Source: a virus
Length of the DNA: 25,813 bases
Direction: 5' to 3' (one strand)
IMG/VR virus record: IMGVR_UViG_3300032287_002552
Coordinates: 1-25,813 of that record
The notes below the pieces were generated by a model that saw nothing but the letters and a program-made list of their open reading frames with translations, made no database searches and had not been told where the DNA came from. The position numbers and the translations under genes were made by a program. Shown here one piece after another: positions 14,407 to 20,128 of this stretch. Numbering within the stretch: the stretch's first letter is position 1; the number at the start of each line of letters is the position of its first letter.

Positions 14407-14447
14407 GAGTGAAAACGCAGCGCGACATTCAGGTGTAGGTTGTATTT

Positions 14448-14756
14448 GCCGTAACGCAGTGTCGAGTTGGGGCAGTCGCTGTTACGCTGTTACGGCGACC
14501 CCTACGGTACTTTTTGCCTTTAATCGCAGTGGGTTAAGGAGGGTTGTTAATCCGTAAAAATCTATTCTCTCTAAAGTTCTAAATGTTTTTATATATAAGG
14601 GTATAGGAGTAGGAGTGATATATAGAGAGTTTTAGGGCAAAAAGCTGTTACGCTGTTACGCTCTGGCTTAACTCCCCGCTGCGATTGAGGTTTCGACTGC
14701 ACTAGACAGCGTAACGGTGTCACAGGTGCTTAGTGAGATCAGACAAGCTGTTACGC
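14448..14756. promoter_or_regulatory. iteron-like repeats around an AT-rich core (origin/control-region candidate)
   Basis: TGTTACGC-type octamers occur as two tandem doublets (14480-14495 and 14646-14661), a single copy at 14749-14756, and inverted near-copies at 14448-14459 and 14709-14716. Between the doublets lies a very AT-rich stretch (about 14535-14640) with TATATATA-like runs and CTCTCT/AGAGAG arms. Symmetrical iterons around a melting-prone core are typical of replication origins, or of cooperative repressor sites. It sits exactly where leftward replication genes and rightward genes diverge. I see no convincing ORF in 14344-14780. Confidence 0.5.
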
Positions 14757-14819
14757 TCGCCCCATGCGCGCCATCTCTGACCCCGTGCGAATTATGCCGC
14801 ACATCAGGTGCGCGATATT

Positions 14820-14904
14820 GGACGTGGACGTGGACGTGGACGTGGACGTAGACGTGGACGTGGACGTGGACGTGGACGTAGACGTGGACGTGGACGTGGA
14901 CGTA
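14820..14904. repeat. GACGTG hexamer tandem array with higher-order units
   Basis: About 14 consecutive copies of GACGTG/GACGTA. They are organised as two identical 30-bp units (14821-14850, 14851-14880), each four GACGTG followed by one GACGTA, and a 24-bp unit (14881-14904) with three plus one. Degenerate copies continue near 14922-14935 and 14951. All units are multiples of 3, so the array is open in frame with ruvC and could encode an Arg-Gly repeat if translation began at the GTG at 14808. No ribosome site supports that start. A repeated ACGT core could also be a protein-binding array. Confidence 0.75.
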
Positions 14905-14999
14905 GCGGTTTAGCTAGGCCTGAACGTGGACGTGGGGTATACCAAGGGCTGGACGTAGGCCGGATCGACCGACCTGCCGAACGGGGGACCGACCGCACC

Positions 15000-15659
15000 A
15001 TGCGCATAATCGGGATCGATCCAGGCGTGACCGGCGCCCTAGCCGTTTTGGTCGCGGCCGGGGGGCCGGGGGCCGACCTATGTCGGGCCGATATATGTCG
15101 ATCCGATATATATCAAACCGATATATGCCAGCCCGATATAGGTGACCCCACATCTAGTGCTATATCGGATCGATATATACCAGATATGGGGCCGGCGGGC
15201 CGCGTGCCCATAGTGCCAGGGCCAAGCGGGGCCGGGGGGCTTGGCCTTTGGCGCCTGGCGGCCGTCTATGATTTGCCGGCCGTGTGCGAGCGGACAAGCG
15301 CCGGCAAAGCCAGACGGCATATAGACCCTGTGGCCCTGGCGGCCCTACTAGAGCAAATCGGGCCGGTAGAACGATGCATCGTCGAAAGGCTTTCGGCCCC
15401 GCCAGGGATATCTGGCATCGCTGCATATTCCCTTGGCGCAACCGCTGCCACCATCGCAACGGTCCTAGCTTTATCCGGCATGCGGCCCCGCCTGATATCA
15501 CCTGCAACCTGGAAGCGGGCCATGGAAGTGCCGAAGGAGAAGAATGCGGCCCGCGAATATGCCAGCTTGCGATTCGGTACGGCCGAGTATTGGCCCCGCA
15601 AGCTGCACCATAACAGGGCGGAAGCGGCCCTAATCGCATTGTATGGCGCGCTATCTTAA
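15000..15659 (+). CDS. RuvC-like Holliday-junction resolvase with internal repeat insertion
   Basis: A 219-residue RNase-H-fold resolvase. Catalytic D7 lies in GIDPGVTGALAVL, E129 in CIVERLSAPPG, and the end RKLHHNRAEAALIAL supplies the last metal ligands, with His where many phage relatives have Asp. The conserved SPATWKRAM block is also present. It would cut branched replication intermediates before packaging. Residues about 21-80 are an insertion between the first two strands that normal relatives lack; it contains five pentapeptide-like units (ADLCR ADICR SDIYQ TDICQ) and a copy of a dispersed 54-bp element. I start at the ATG at 15000, although only a weak GGGGGA lies upstream; a GTG at 14808 would add an Arg-Gly tail from the hexamer array. 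Codons ATA and CTA are frequent, unlike the structural genes. Confidence 0.85.
   Translation: MRIIGIDPGVTGALAVLVAAGGPGADLCRADICRSDIYQTDICQPDIGDPTSSAISDRYIPDMGPAGRVPIVPGPSGAGGLGLWRLAAVYDLPAVCERTSAGKARRHIDPVALAALLEQIGPVERCIVERLSAPPGISGIAAYSLGATAATIATVLALSGMRPRLISPATWKRAMEVPKEKNAAREYASLRFGTAEYWPRKLHHNRAEAALIALYGALS
15081..15140. repeat. four 15-bp tandem repeats inside ruvC
   Basis: Four consecutive 15-bp units (15081-15095, 15096-15110, 15111-15125, 15126-15140) each end in CCGATATA. They encode a five-residue repeat whose units read x-D-I-C/Y-R/Q, in register with the A(D/N)LxX pentapeptide-repeat pattern. The third unit, TATCAAACCGATATA, recurs exactly at 18025-18039, and TCAAACCGATA recurs at 17487-17497. 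Confidence 0.8.
15146..15199 (+). repeat. 54-bp dispersed element, copy 1 (inside ruvC)
   Basis: This stretch is the reverse complement of 18001-18054 with 46 of 54 positions identical by my count. Copy 1 lies in frame within the insertion of ruvC (residues about 49-67). Its core TATATCGG is the inverse of the CCGATATA units just upstream, so the left tandem repeats and this copy could also pair as a cruciform. Confidence 0.7.
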
Positions 15660-15665
15660 ACGCTA

Positions 15666-15691
15666 AAAGCCCCGCGCTCTGGCGGGGCTTT
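15666..15691. terminator. bidirectional intrinsic terminator between ruvC and a leftward mini-operon
   Basis: AAAGCCCCGC (15666-15675) and GCGGGGCTTT (15682-15691) form a perfect 10-bp GC-rich stem with a 6-nt loop. It is followed by TTTGCTT rightward and TTTTAGCG leftward. It lies 7 nt after the ruvC stop and downstream of the leftward small-protein operon, so it can end both transcripts. Confidence 0.8.
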
Positions 15692-15710
15692 GCTTGCGCA
15701 TGGTTCCTAT

Positions 15711-15776
15711 TCACGTGCGCGCATATCGGGCCCTATTCCTCTCACCGTGCCGATTTGTTACCGTGTATCTTTCCAT
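15711..15776 (-). CDS. possible 21-aa basic peptide
   Basis: A short frame MERYTVTNRHGERNRARYAR with one further residue, starting at 15776 five nt after the preceding gene's stop, with GGGAG about 9 nt upstream, and ending before the bidirectional terminator. It fits as the last gene of the leftward mini-operon and is strongly basic. The frame is too short for sequence alone to prove coding. Confidence 0.3.
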   Translation of the reverse strand: MERYTVTNRHGERNRARYART

Positions 15777-15780
15777 GGCT

Positions 15781-15924
15781 CTAGACTCCCATAATTGCGC
15801 GCGCGAAAATCGCGGCCGCGATGATAGTTCCCCACATCAAAACCAGGGTTGCGAATTCAGCCACAGCCAGCCACAAATCGGTCCGACGGGGCTTGGCCTT
15901 TGGCACGTAAATCGGTTTGCGCAT
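15781..15924 (-). CDS. 47-aa single-TM protein
   Basis: Basic N-terminus (MRKPIYVPKAKPRRTDLW) followed by a membrane helix at about residues 19-43 (LAVAEFATLVLMWGTIIAAA). Positive-inside charge suggests the N-terminus is cytoplasmic. The ATG overlaps the zinc-ribbon stop as TAATG, so it is coupled. It is the third gene of the mini-operon driven from the 16.3-kb promoter. No known family; an early membrane-acting phage peptide is the likely class. Confidence 0.6.
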   Translation of the reverse strand: MRKPIYVPKAKPRRTDLWLAVAEFATLVLMWGTIIAAAIFARAIMGV

Positions 15925-16118
15925 TACTCGACTCCCATAAAAAGATATTCCTCGGCCCCGTTAATCTGGTGTTCACCACAGTCAGGGCATTCGTAGCCCC
16001 GCGCATCTGGCTCCACACCGTAATCCATGCCGCCGCAGGCATTGCAGAAGCCCACATATTCATCAGCTTCCAGTGCCGCCATGACGCGGCCGGCCGTTAT
16101 CAGGCGATGGATTTTCAT
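15924..16118 (-). CDS. 64-aa zinc-ribbon protein of phage/alphaproteobacterial type
   Basis: The sequence MKIHRLITAGRVMAALEADE is followed by two CxxC knuckles (FCNACG and YECPDCG) separated by the conserved GVEPDARGY, then GAEEYLFMG. This is a recurrent small protein in phages and in alphaproteobacteria; it probably binds one zinc and may modulate transcription or another host enzyme. I use the ATG at 16118, which overlaps the previous gene stop as ATGA, rather than an in-frame ATG four codons upstream. Function is not established. Confidence 0.75.
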   Translation of the reverse strand: MKIHRLITAGRVMAALEADEYVGFCNACGGMDYGVEPDARGYECPDCGEHQINGAEEYLFMGVE

Positions 16119-16237
16119 GCCGTCCACCATGCCCAGACCAGGGCCACGTCAAAAGCCCCGGCCGCCAAGATGCCAGCCCCGACAATGGCCCAATGCAACA
16201 AATCCATATTCCGATGATAACGCTGAATCCGATTCAT
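16115..16237 (-). CDS. 40-aa single-TM protein, first gene of mini-operon A
   Basis: Basic N-terminus MNRIQRYHRNMDLLHW followed by one hydrophobic helix AIVGAGILAAGAFDVALVWA. It starts directly after the conserved 55-bp leader shared with the 17.3-kb operon and is followed by the zinc-ribbon gene with an ATGA overlap. The start is supported by AGGGATAGG in the leader. Function unknown. Confidence 0.6.
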   Translation of the reverse strand: MNRIQRYHRNMDLLHWAIVGAGILAAGAFDVALVWAWWTA

Positions 16238-16327
16238 GATCCTATCCCTTTCCTTGGGGCCTCCATTGGCCCGCCCAAGGAATATGGCTGACTGCACTAG
16301 GCACGTCAAGCGCCATAATGCAGTCAG
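16235..16327 (-). promoter_or_regulatory. promoter/operator/leader module A
   Basis: On the - strand, TTGACG (16304-16309) and CATATT (16281-16286) are exactly 17 nt apart, a good sigma-70-type promoter. A perfect inverted repeat CTGACTGCA/TGCAGTCAG (16288-16296, 16319-16327) brackets the -35 box and would serve as operator. The transcribed leader folds into a hairpin (TTCCTTG...CAAGGAA with an inner GGGCC/GGCCC stem) just before the ribosome site. Positions 16235-16289 match module B (17344-17398) at 50 of 55 bases. Confidence 0.7.
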
Positions 16328-16343
16328 TTGAATTATTTTTGAG

Positions 16344-17015
16344 TCAGCCCCGTGCGATAGCATCGGCCCGCTTTGATGCCGTGCCATGGGCGGGGAATCC
16401 GACAATGGTATCTCGGAGCCTAGCGCAAAGCTTGCACGATTCACACGTAACATCGTCGCGATAGGTGGCGGGGCACACGACAACACGGCGGCCCTTCGGT
16501 GTTTTGATATCGGCCCGCGGTGCCGTATCACGGGGCAACAGCACTACTACCGGCCCGATATCTAGATCAGCCAAAGCATCGGCATGCGCCAGGGTATTGC
16601 CGCTTAAATTGATTGTGAATCCGGCCCTGTTAGCTTCCGCAATGGCAATCTGATCAGCCACGGAATGCAGGGGCTTATGAGTGTACGTATAAGCCATTGT
16701 GCCGCGTGCGGCCCGCACCAATTGTGCAAGCTTTACACGGTCTAGCTTATCGCCAAGCCCCGGCAAATCGCCCGCTTGGTTATGTCGCCATATCTGGCCC
16801 TTGCGAATCGTGCGCACGGCCGCAAGGAATCCCCGCCAATCAAAGCCCCGAATCCCCGCGTCAACCTTGCGCCAAAACATTTTGAGCGGGCCGAATTCGG
16901 CATAGCACATGCCTTTCAAGGGGCATGAATCCGGGCAAGTATCGGATTGTGTAGTGCTGACGGGAATCTTTCCCGTCTTAACATTGGTGCTGATCATTGT
17001 GAGTGCATAGGCCAT
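16344..17015 (-). CDS. Gp88/DUF7227-like Cys-rich phage protein
   Basis: A 223-residue protein of a widespread but uncharacterised phage family. N-terminal cysteines lie at 27, 31 and 37 (DTCPDSCPLKGMCYAEFG), followed by the conserved WRHNQAGDLPGLGD (about 76-89), TYTHKP (about 110-115), FTINLSGNTLAHADALADL (about 133-151) and VVVLLP (about 156-161), then a C-terminal cysteine set at 181, 191, 194 and 197 (CESCKLC). The repeating strand-loop-helix pattern with two Cys clusters suggests a TIM-barrel-like enzyme with metal or Fe-S sites; this is inference. The ATG at 17015 has AAGGA 6 nt upstream. It ends operon B. Confidence 0.75.
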   Translation of the reverse strand: MAYALTMISTNVKTGKIPVSTTQSDTCPDSCPLKGMCYAEFGPLKMFWRKVDAGIRGFDWRGFLAAVRTIRKGQIWRHNQAGDLPGLGDKLDRVKLAQLVRAARGTMAYTYTHKPLHSVADQIAIAEANRAGFTINLSGNTLAHADALADLDIGPVVVLLPRDTAPRADIKTPKGRRVVVCPATYRDDVTCESCKLCARLRDTIVGFPAHGTASKRADAIARG

Positions 17016-17045
17016 TGTGTTTCCTTTCACATGTGCCGGGGTGGA

Positions 17046-17228
17046 TCAGAGCGCGGCCGGGGCCGCTTGCGCGACGATAACGGCATAGCCCAAGGCCTTA
17101 ATGCCGTCGATATGCCGCCGTGTAAGGGTTTTGGTGGCAAGCAAATCGGTAAAGCCCCTGGCGATATCGCACGCCGGATAAATCAATTCGTTGCCATAGA
17201 CGGTTTTGATGGTGACTGTGATTTGCAT
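17046..17228 (-). CDS. 60-aa early phage protein
   Basis: The sequence MQITVTIKTVYGNELIYPAC continues with a helix (DIARGFTDLLATKTLTRRHID) and a beta strand (GYAVIVAQ). The compact strand-helix-strand pattern resembles small conserved phage proteins, but I know no function. The ATG at 17228 follows AAGGAATTAGGA. It lies between a 33-aa membrane peptide gene and the Gp88-like gene, so it belongs to mini-operon B. Confidence 0.65.
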   Translation of the reverse strand: MQITVTIKTVYGNELIYPACDIARGFTDLLATKTLTRRHIDGIKALGYAVIVAQAAPAAL

Positions 17229-17244
17229 GGTCCTAATTCCTTGT

Positions 17245-17346
17245 CTAGCGGTTGCCAATGACGGTTGCGTACAGAACGAATCCGATTCCGCCGGCCATGA
17301 GTGCGATATAGTAGCAGGCAAAAAACGCGTCGGTTGCGGCATCCAT
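17245..17346 (-). CDS. 33-aa single-TM peptide, first gene of mini-operon B
   Basis: The frame encodes MDAATDAFFACYYIALMAGG followed by IGFVLYATVIGNR, a single membrane segment with short polar ends. It starts immediately at the end of the leader module shared with operon A, with GGAAGGAATAGG as ribosome site. Its position and nature mirror the 40-aa peptide of operon A, although the sequences are not clearly homologous. Confidence 0.6.
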   Translation of the reverse strand: MDAATDAFFACYYIALMAGGIGFVLYATVIGNR

Positions 17347-17421
17347 GATCCTATTCCTTCCCTTGGGGCCGTCATTGGCCCGCCCAATGAATATGGCTTG
17401 CCCTACTAGACAAGGCAAGCC
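17344..17421 (-). promoter_or_regulatory. promoter/operator/leader module B
   Basis: On the - strand, TTGCCT (17413-17418) and CATATT (17390-17395) are 17 nt apart. A perfect inverted repeat GGCTTGCC/GGCAAGCC (17395-17402, 17414-17421) overlaps the spacer and -35 box, as an operator different in sequence from module A. The leader repeats the hairpin-forming GGGCC/GGCCC arms. CTAGT stands 3 nt after the -35 box exactly as in module A. Confidence 0.7.
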
Positions 17422-17511
17422 CCTATTTGCATCGCGCGCAATTTTCCGCCATGAATTAATTCGATTAGTCCAAACCTATTGATCGCTCAAACCGATAAGG
17501 GACTCACTACA

Positions 17512-17910
17512 GTGCCATATGTTAAGGGGCAAAGCGGCAATCCTGGCGGCCAGAACATTGCCGCATTGCGCACCAAGCGCATGATAGAGGGGCTTGGCCC
17601 GCGTGCCGTTGCCAAGCTAGAGAAGCTATTAGACGGGGACAATGACGCGCTAGCCTTCCAGGCGGCAAAGGAAATCCTATCGCGCGTCGCACCCGTGCCC
17701 AAAACTGGCACCATGCTAGTGCAGCACTCGGCGAGTCCTCATCTGGCGGCCCTGGTAGGCTTGGCGACGGCAACGGCGGCCCGCGTGATCGATCACCAGG
17801 CTGATTTGCCCATGCTCGGCGATGCCTCGGGGCCGCTCGGCGATGCCTCGGCACACCTATCAGGCGAGTCAGGCGCGCCAGGGCCAGATAATCCGGCCGA
17901 TTCTTGCTAA
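17512..17910 (+). CDS. DUF5681-like protein, small-terminase candidate
   Basis: A 132-residue protein. It opens VPYVKGQSGNPGGQN, the N-terminal motif of DUF5681-type phage proteins, followed by helices (TKRMIEGLGPRAVAKLEKLL, DALAFQAAKEILSRV) that could form an HTH-like DNA-binding fold, then a low-complexity tail with the duplicated unit GDAS. I choose the GTG at 17512, with AAGGGA 9 nt upstream, over a TTG at 17479. It lies directly upstream of terL, the usual place of TerS, which recognises the packaging site. The gene is flanked by 11-bp direct repeats AACCTATTGAT (17473-17483, 17909-17919). Confidence 0.55.
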   Translation: MPYVKGQSGNPGGQNIAALRTKRMIEGLGPRAVAKLEKLLDGDNDALAFQAAKEILSRVAPVPKTGTMLVQHSASPHLAALVGLATATAARVIDHQADLPMLGDASGPLGDASAHLSGESGAPGPDNPADSC

Positions 17911-18000
17911 CCTATTGATTACATTGGTGTCGGCATTTTCCATAATGCATGTTATGCGAACAACGTAGGGTTGTATGGCACAACGATTAGGAGAGTAGGG

Positions 18001-18054
18001 GCCGCCGGCCCTAGATCTGGTATGTATCAAACCGATATAGCACAAGATGTAGGG
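18001..18054 (-). repeat. 54-bp dispersed element, copy 2 (upstream of terL)
   Basis: This is an inverted copy of 15146-15199, 46 of 54 bases identical, located in the non-coding gap between the small-terminase candidate and terL. It includes TATCAAACCGATATA, identical to one of the ruvC tandem units. The two copies define an inverted repeat with about 2.8 kb between them. Confidence 0.7.
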
Positions 18055-18069
18055 CGGGGCGGCCGTGAG

Positions 18070-18157
18070 GCCCCCCGGCCCCGGCCCCGGCGGGGGGCGG
18101 CTGCGGTGGCAACCACCCTGTGCCTATACCCAAAAATACCCAGTTATAGCTGGGTAT
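18070..18157. promoter_or_regulatory. two hairpins in the gap before terL
   Basis: A very GC-rich hairpin GCCCCCCG/CGGGGGGC (18070-18077, 18091-18098) with a GGCCCC-repeat loop is followed by ATACCCAG/CTGGGTAT (18136-18143, 18150-18157) with loop TTATAG. The 265-nt gap 17911-18175 has no ORF I support. Upstream a weak promoter-like TTACAT-16-CATAAT lies at about 17920-17947. The hairpins could be a terminator, a leader element or part of a packaging site; they do not decide between these. Confidence 0.45.
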
Positions 18158-18175
18158 ACCCGATAGGACGTATAC

Positions 18176-19624
18176 ATGACCCCCACCCCCACCCCCGGCC
18201 CTTCCAAGCCTGCGCCCGCTCCAGAAAATATAAAAACAATGGAGCAGGCTTTCGCCTACTTCATTGAGGTGTATCGGAACCGACCAGTGGAGTTCGTTGA
18301 GGATGTCCTCAAAGCCTCACCCCTGCCATGGCAAAGAGAGTTCCTCCTAGCAGTGGCACGCGGTGAGCGCCGCATCAGCGTGCGTGCTGGTCACGGCGTG
18401 GGTAAGTCCACCGTGTGCTCCTGGGCGCTGATCTGGTTCATGCTGACCCGCTACCCACAGAAGTCCATCCTTACCGCCCCCACTGCGGGCCAGCTGTTCG
18501 ACGCCCTGTTCTCTGAGGTCAAGCGGTGGGTCAACGCCCTGCCCGATTACCTGAAGGACCAGTTGGAAGTGTTCTCGGACCGCATCGTGCATAAGCACGC
18601 CCCTGAATCCAGCTTCATGTCTGCTCGTACTTCCTCTGCCGAAAGGCCCGAGGCCCTTGCGGGAGTCCACAGCGAGCACGTCCTGCTGATCTGCGATGAG
18701 GCAAGCGCAATCCCCGAGCCGGTCTTCGAGTCCGCTGCGGGTTCAATGTCGGGCCACAGCGCCACCACGATCCTGATCGGGAACCCCACCCGCAACAGCG
18801 GCCTATTCTTCAAGACGCACCATCAGCTAAAAGCCGACTGGTTTACGATGCACGTCTCCTGCCTCGACAACCGGCTGGTATCTACCGATTTCGTGCGCCA
18901 AATCATCAACACCTATGGCGAAGAATCCAACGCCTATCGCGTCCGCGTGCTGGGCGAGTTTGCCCTGCGCGAAGATGACGTGCTGATTCCAGCGGAACTG
19001 GTGGACGCTGCGATGAAGCGGGACATCGTGCTGGACCGGCTGGAGCCGATGGTCTATGGCGTGGACGTTGCCCGCTTCGGTGATGATAGGACCGTCATTT
19101 GCAAGCGCCAGGGCCAGGTGGTCACCGAGATCAAGGCTTGGACGGGTGCGGACCTGATGGAAACCACGGGAAGGATCGTGCATGAGGCAGAACTTGATAA
19201 GCCCGCCGAGATCATGGTGGATAGCATTGGCCTGGGGTCTGGGGTCGCTGACCGCCTGCGCGAGTTGGGCTACAACGTCCGTGATGTAAACGTCTCTGAG
19301 TCCAGTGCGATGAACCCCCAGGCTGCGCGCTTGCGGGATGAGTTGTGGCTGGAGGTGAAGGAATGGTTGATGCAGCGCACCTGCAAGCTGCCCCAGAGCG
19401 ATGATCTGAAGGCGGAACTGTGCAGCCCAACCTACGGGTTCACATCGAACGGCAAGATCAAGGTCGAGGGCAAGAGCGAGATGAAGCGGCGCGGGATGCG
19501 CTCGCCAGACGTAGCGGATGCGCTATGCCTGACGTTCGCTGCTGGCGCGGCACGGGTGGGCGGGCGCTCCAGCCGGTGGGTCACCGGCAAGCCGCTGAAG
19601 CGGGCGGTTGCCGGGATTGTATGA
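18176..19624 (+). CDS. terL: terminase large subunit
   Basis: A 482-residue packaging motor. The ATPase domain has Walker A AGHGVGKST (71-79) and Walker B LLICDE (170-175). The RNase-H-like nuclease domain has D297 in VYGVDVARFGDD, D349 in MVDSIG and D444/D447 in RSPDVADAL. It cuts concatemers and pumps DNA into the procapsid through the portal. A Pro/Thr-rich N-terminal tail (TPTPTPGPSKPAPAP) precedes the first helix and is unusual. AGGA lies 7-8 nt upstream of the ATG. It is the first gene of the head operon. Confidence 0.95.
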   Translation: MTPTPTPGPSKPAPAPENIKTMEQAFAYFIEVYRNRPVEFVEDVLKASPLPWQREFLLAVARGERRISVRAGHGVGKSTVCSWALIWFMLTRYPQKSILTAPTAGQLFDALFSEVKRWVNALPDYLKDQLEVFSDRIVHKHAPESSFMSARTSSAERPEALAGVHSEHVLLICDEASAIPEPVFESAAGSMSGHSATTILIGNPTRNSGLFFKTHHQLKADWFTMHVSCLDNRLVSTDFVRQIINTYGEESNAYRVRVLGEFALREDDVLIPAELVDAAMKRDIVLDRLEPMVYGVDVARFGDDRTVICKRQGQVVTEIKAWTGADLMETTGRIVHEAELDKPAEIMVDSIGLGSGVADRLRELGYNVRDVNVSESSAMNPQAARLRDELWLEVKEWLMQRTCKLPQSDDLKAELCSPTYGFTSNGKIKVEGKSEMKRRGMRSPDVADALCLTFAAGAARVGGRSSRWVTGKPLKRAVAGIV

Positions 19625-19673
19625 AACCCACATTTCGGTTATGGTTTCGCGAGCAAACTTAGGGGTACGACCC

Positions 19674-19940
19674 ATGAAGGCCAGGAAAACCAAGCCGTCC
19701 CCGTTTGGCGGACTGCAAGACGGCTTCTCCGCTGCCGAAGGCAGCATGACCCTGACGCCGCAGGGGAGTGGAGGGTATGACCTCGACCCTCTGAGCCTTG
19801 TGCCCCGGCGCAAGTCTGCGCGGACCCAGACCCCTGCGCAGCACGCAGCCGTCAAGAAGGCCGCTGCCGTCAGCCGCAACAAGCGCAAGATTGCAGCCGG
19901 TCTGCCGGTGGTGGGCAGCGGCCCGAAGTTTGGGATGTGA
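19674..19940 (+). CDS. 88-aa basic phage protein
   Basis: It begins MKARKTKPSPFGGLQDGFSA and ends in a basic Ala/Lys region (QHAAVKKAAAVSRNKRKIAA) and GSGPKFGM. Low complexity and high charge suggest a flexible, perhaps DNA- or scaffold-associated protein. The ATG at 19674 is preceded by AGGGG with 8 nt spacing. It lies 49 nt after terL. Family unknown to me. Confidence 0.65.
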   Translation: MKARKTKPSPFGGLQDGFSAAEGSMTLTPQGSGGYDLDPLSLVPRRKSARTQTPAQHAAVKKAAAVSRNKRKIAAGLPVVGSGPKFGM

Positions 19941-19942
19941 CC

Positions 19943-20119
19943 ATGGCGAAGCCGGGACTCTACGCCAACATCAATGCCAAGCAGAAGCGCATCGCTGCTG
20001 GATCTGGCGAGACGATGCGCAAGCCTGGTGCAAAAGGCGCACCCACTGCCAAGGCGTTCAAGGCTTCTGCAAAGACCGCGAAGCCCGCTGCCATGAAGCC
20101 CAGTAAGAAGGGCATGTAA
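19943..20119 (+). CDS. 58-aa Lys/Ala-rich phage protein
   Basis: The sequence MAKPGLYANINAKQKRIAAG with a SGETMRKPGAKGAPTAKAF continuation and Lys/Ala-rich end is a recurring small protein in phage head operons. It is very basic and may bind nucleic acid. The start lies 2 nt after the previous stop. Function not known. Confidence 0.7.
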   Translation: MAKPGLYANINAKQKRIAAGSGETMRKPGAKGAPTAKAFKASAKTAKPAAMKPSKKGM

Positions 20120-20128
20120 GGGTAGAGC

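Noticed and set aside
14820-14904. CRISPR-like array
   Set aside because: Units are contiguous hexamers without spacers and no cas genes are present; it is a simple tandem repeat.
14808-14999. Long N-terminal Arg-Gly extension of RuvC from the GTG at 14808
   Set aside because: No ribosome binding site precedes the GTG, and the family begins at the GIDPG strand encoded from 15000; kept only as an alternative.
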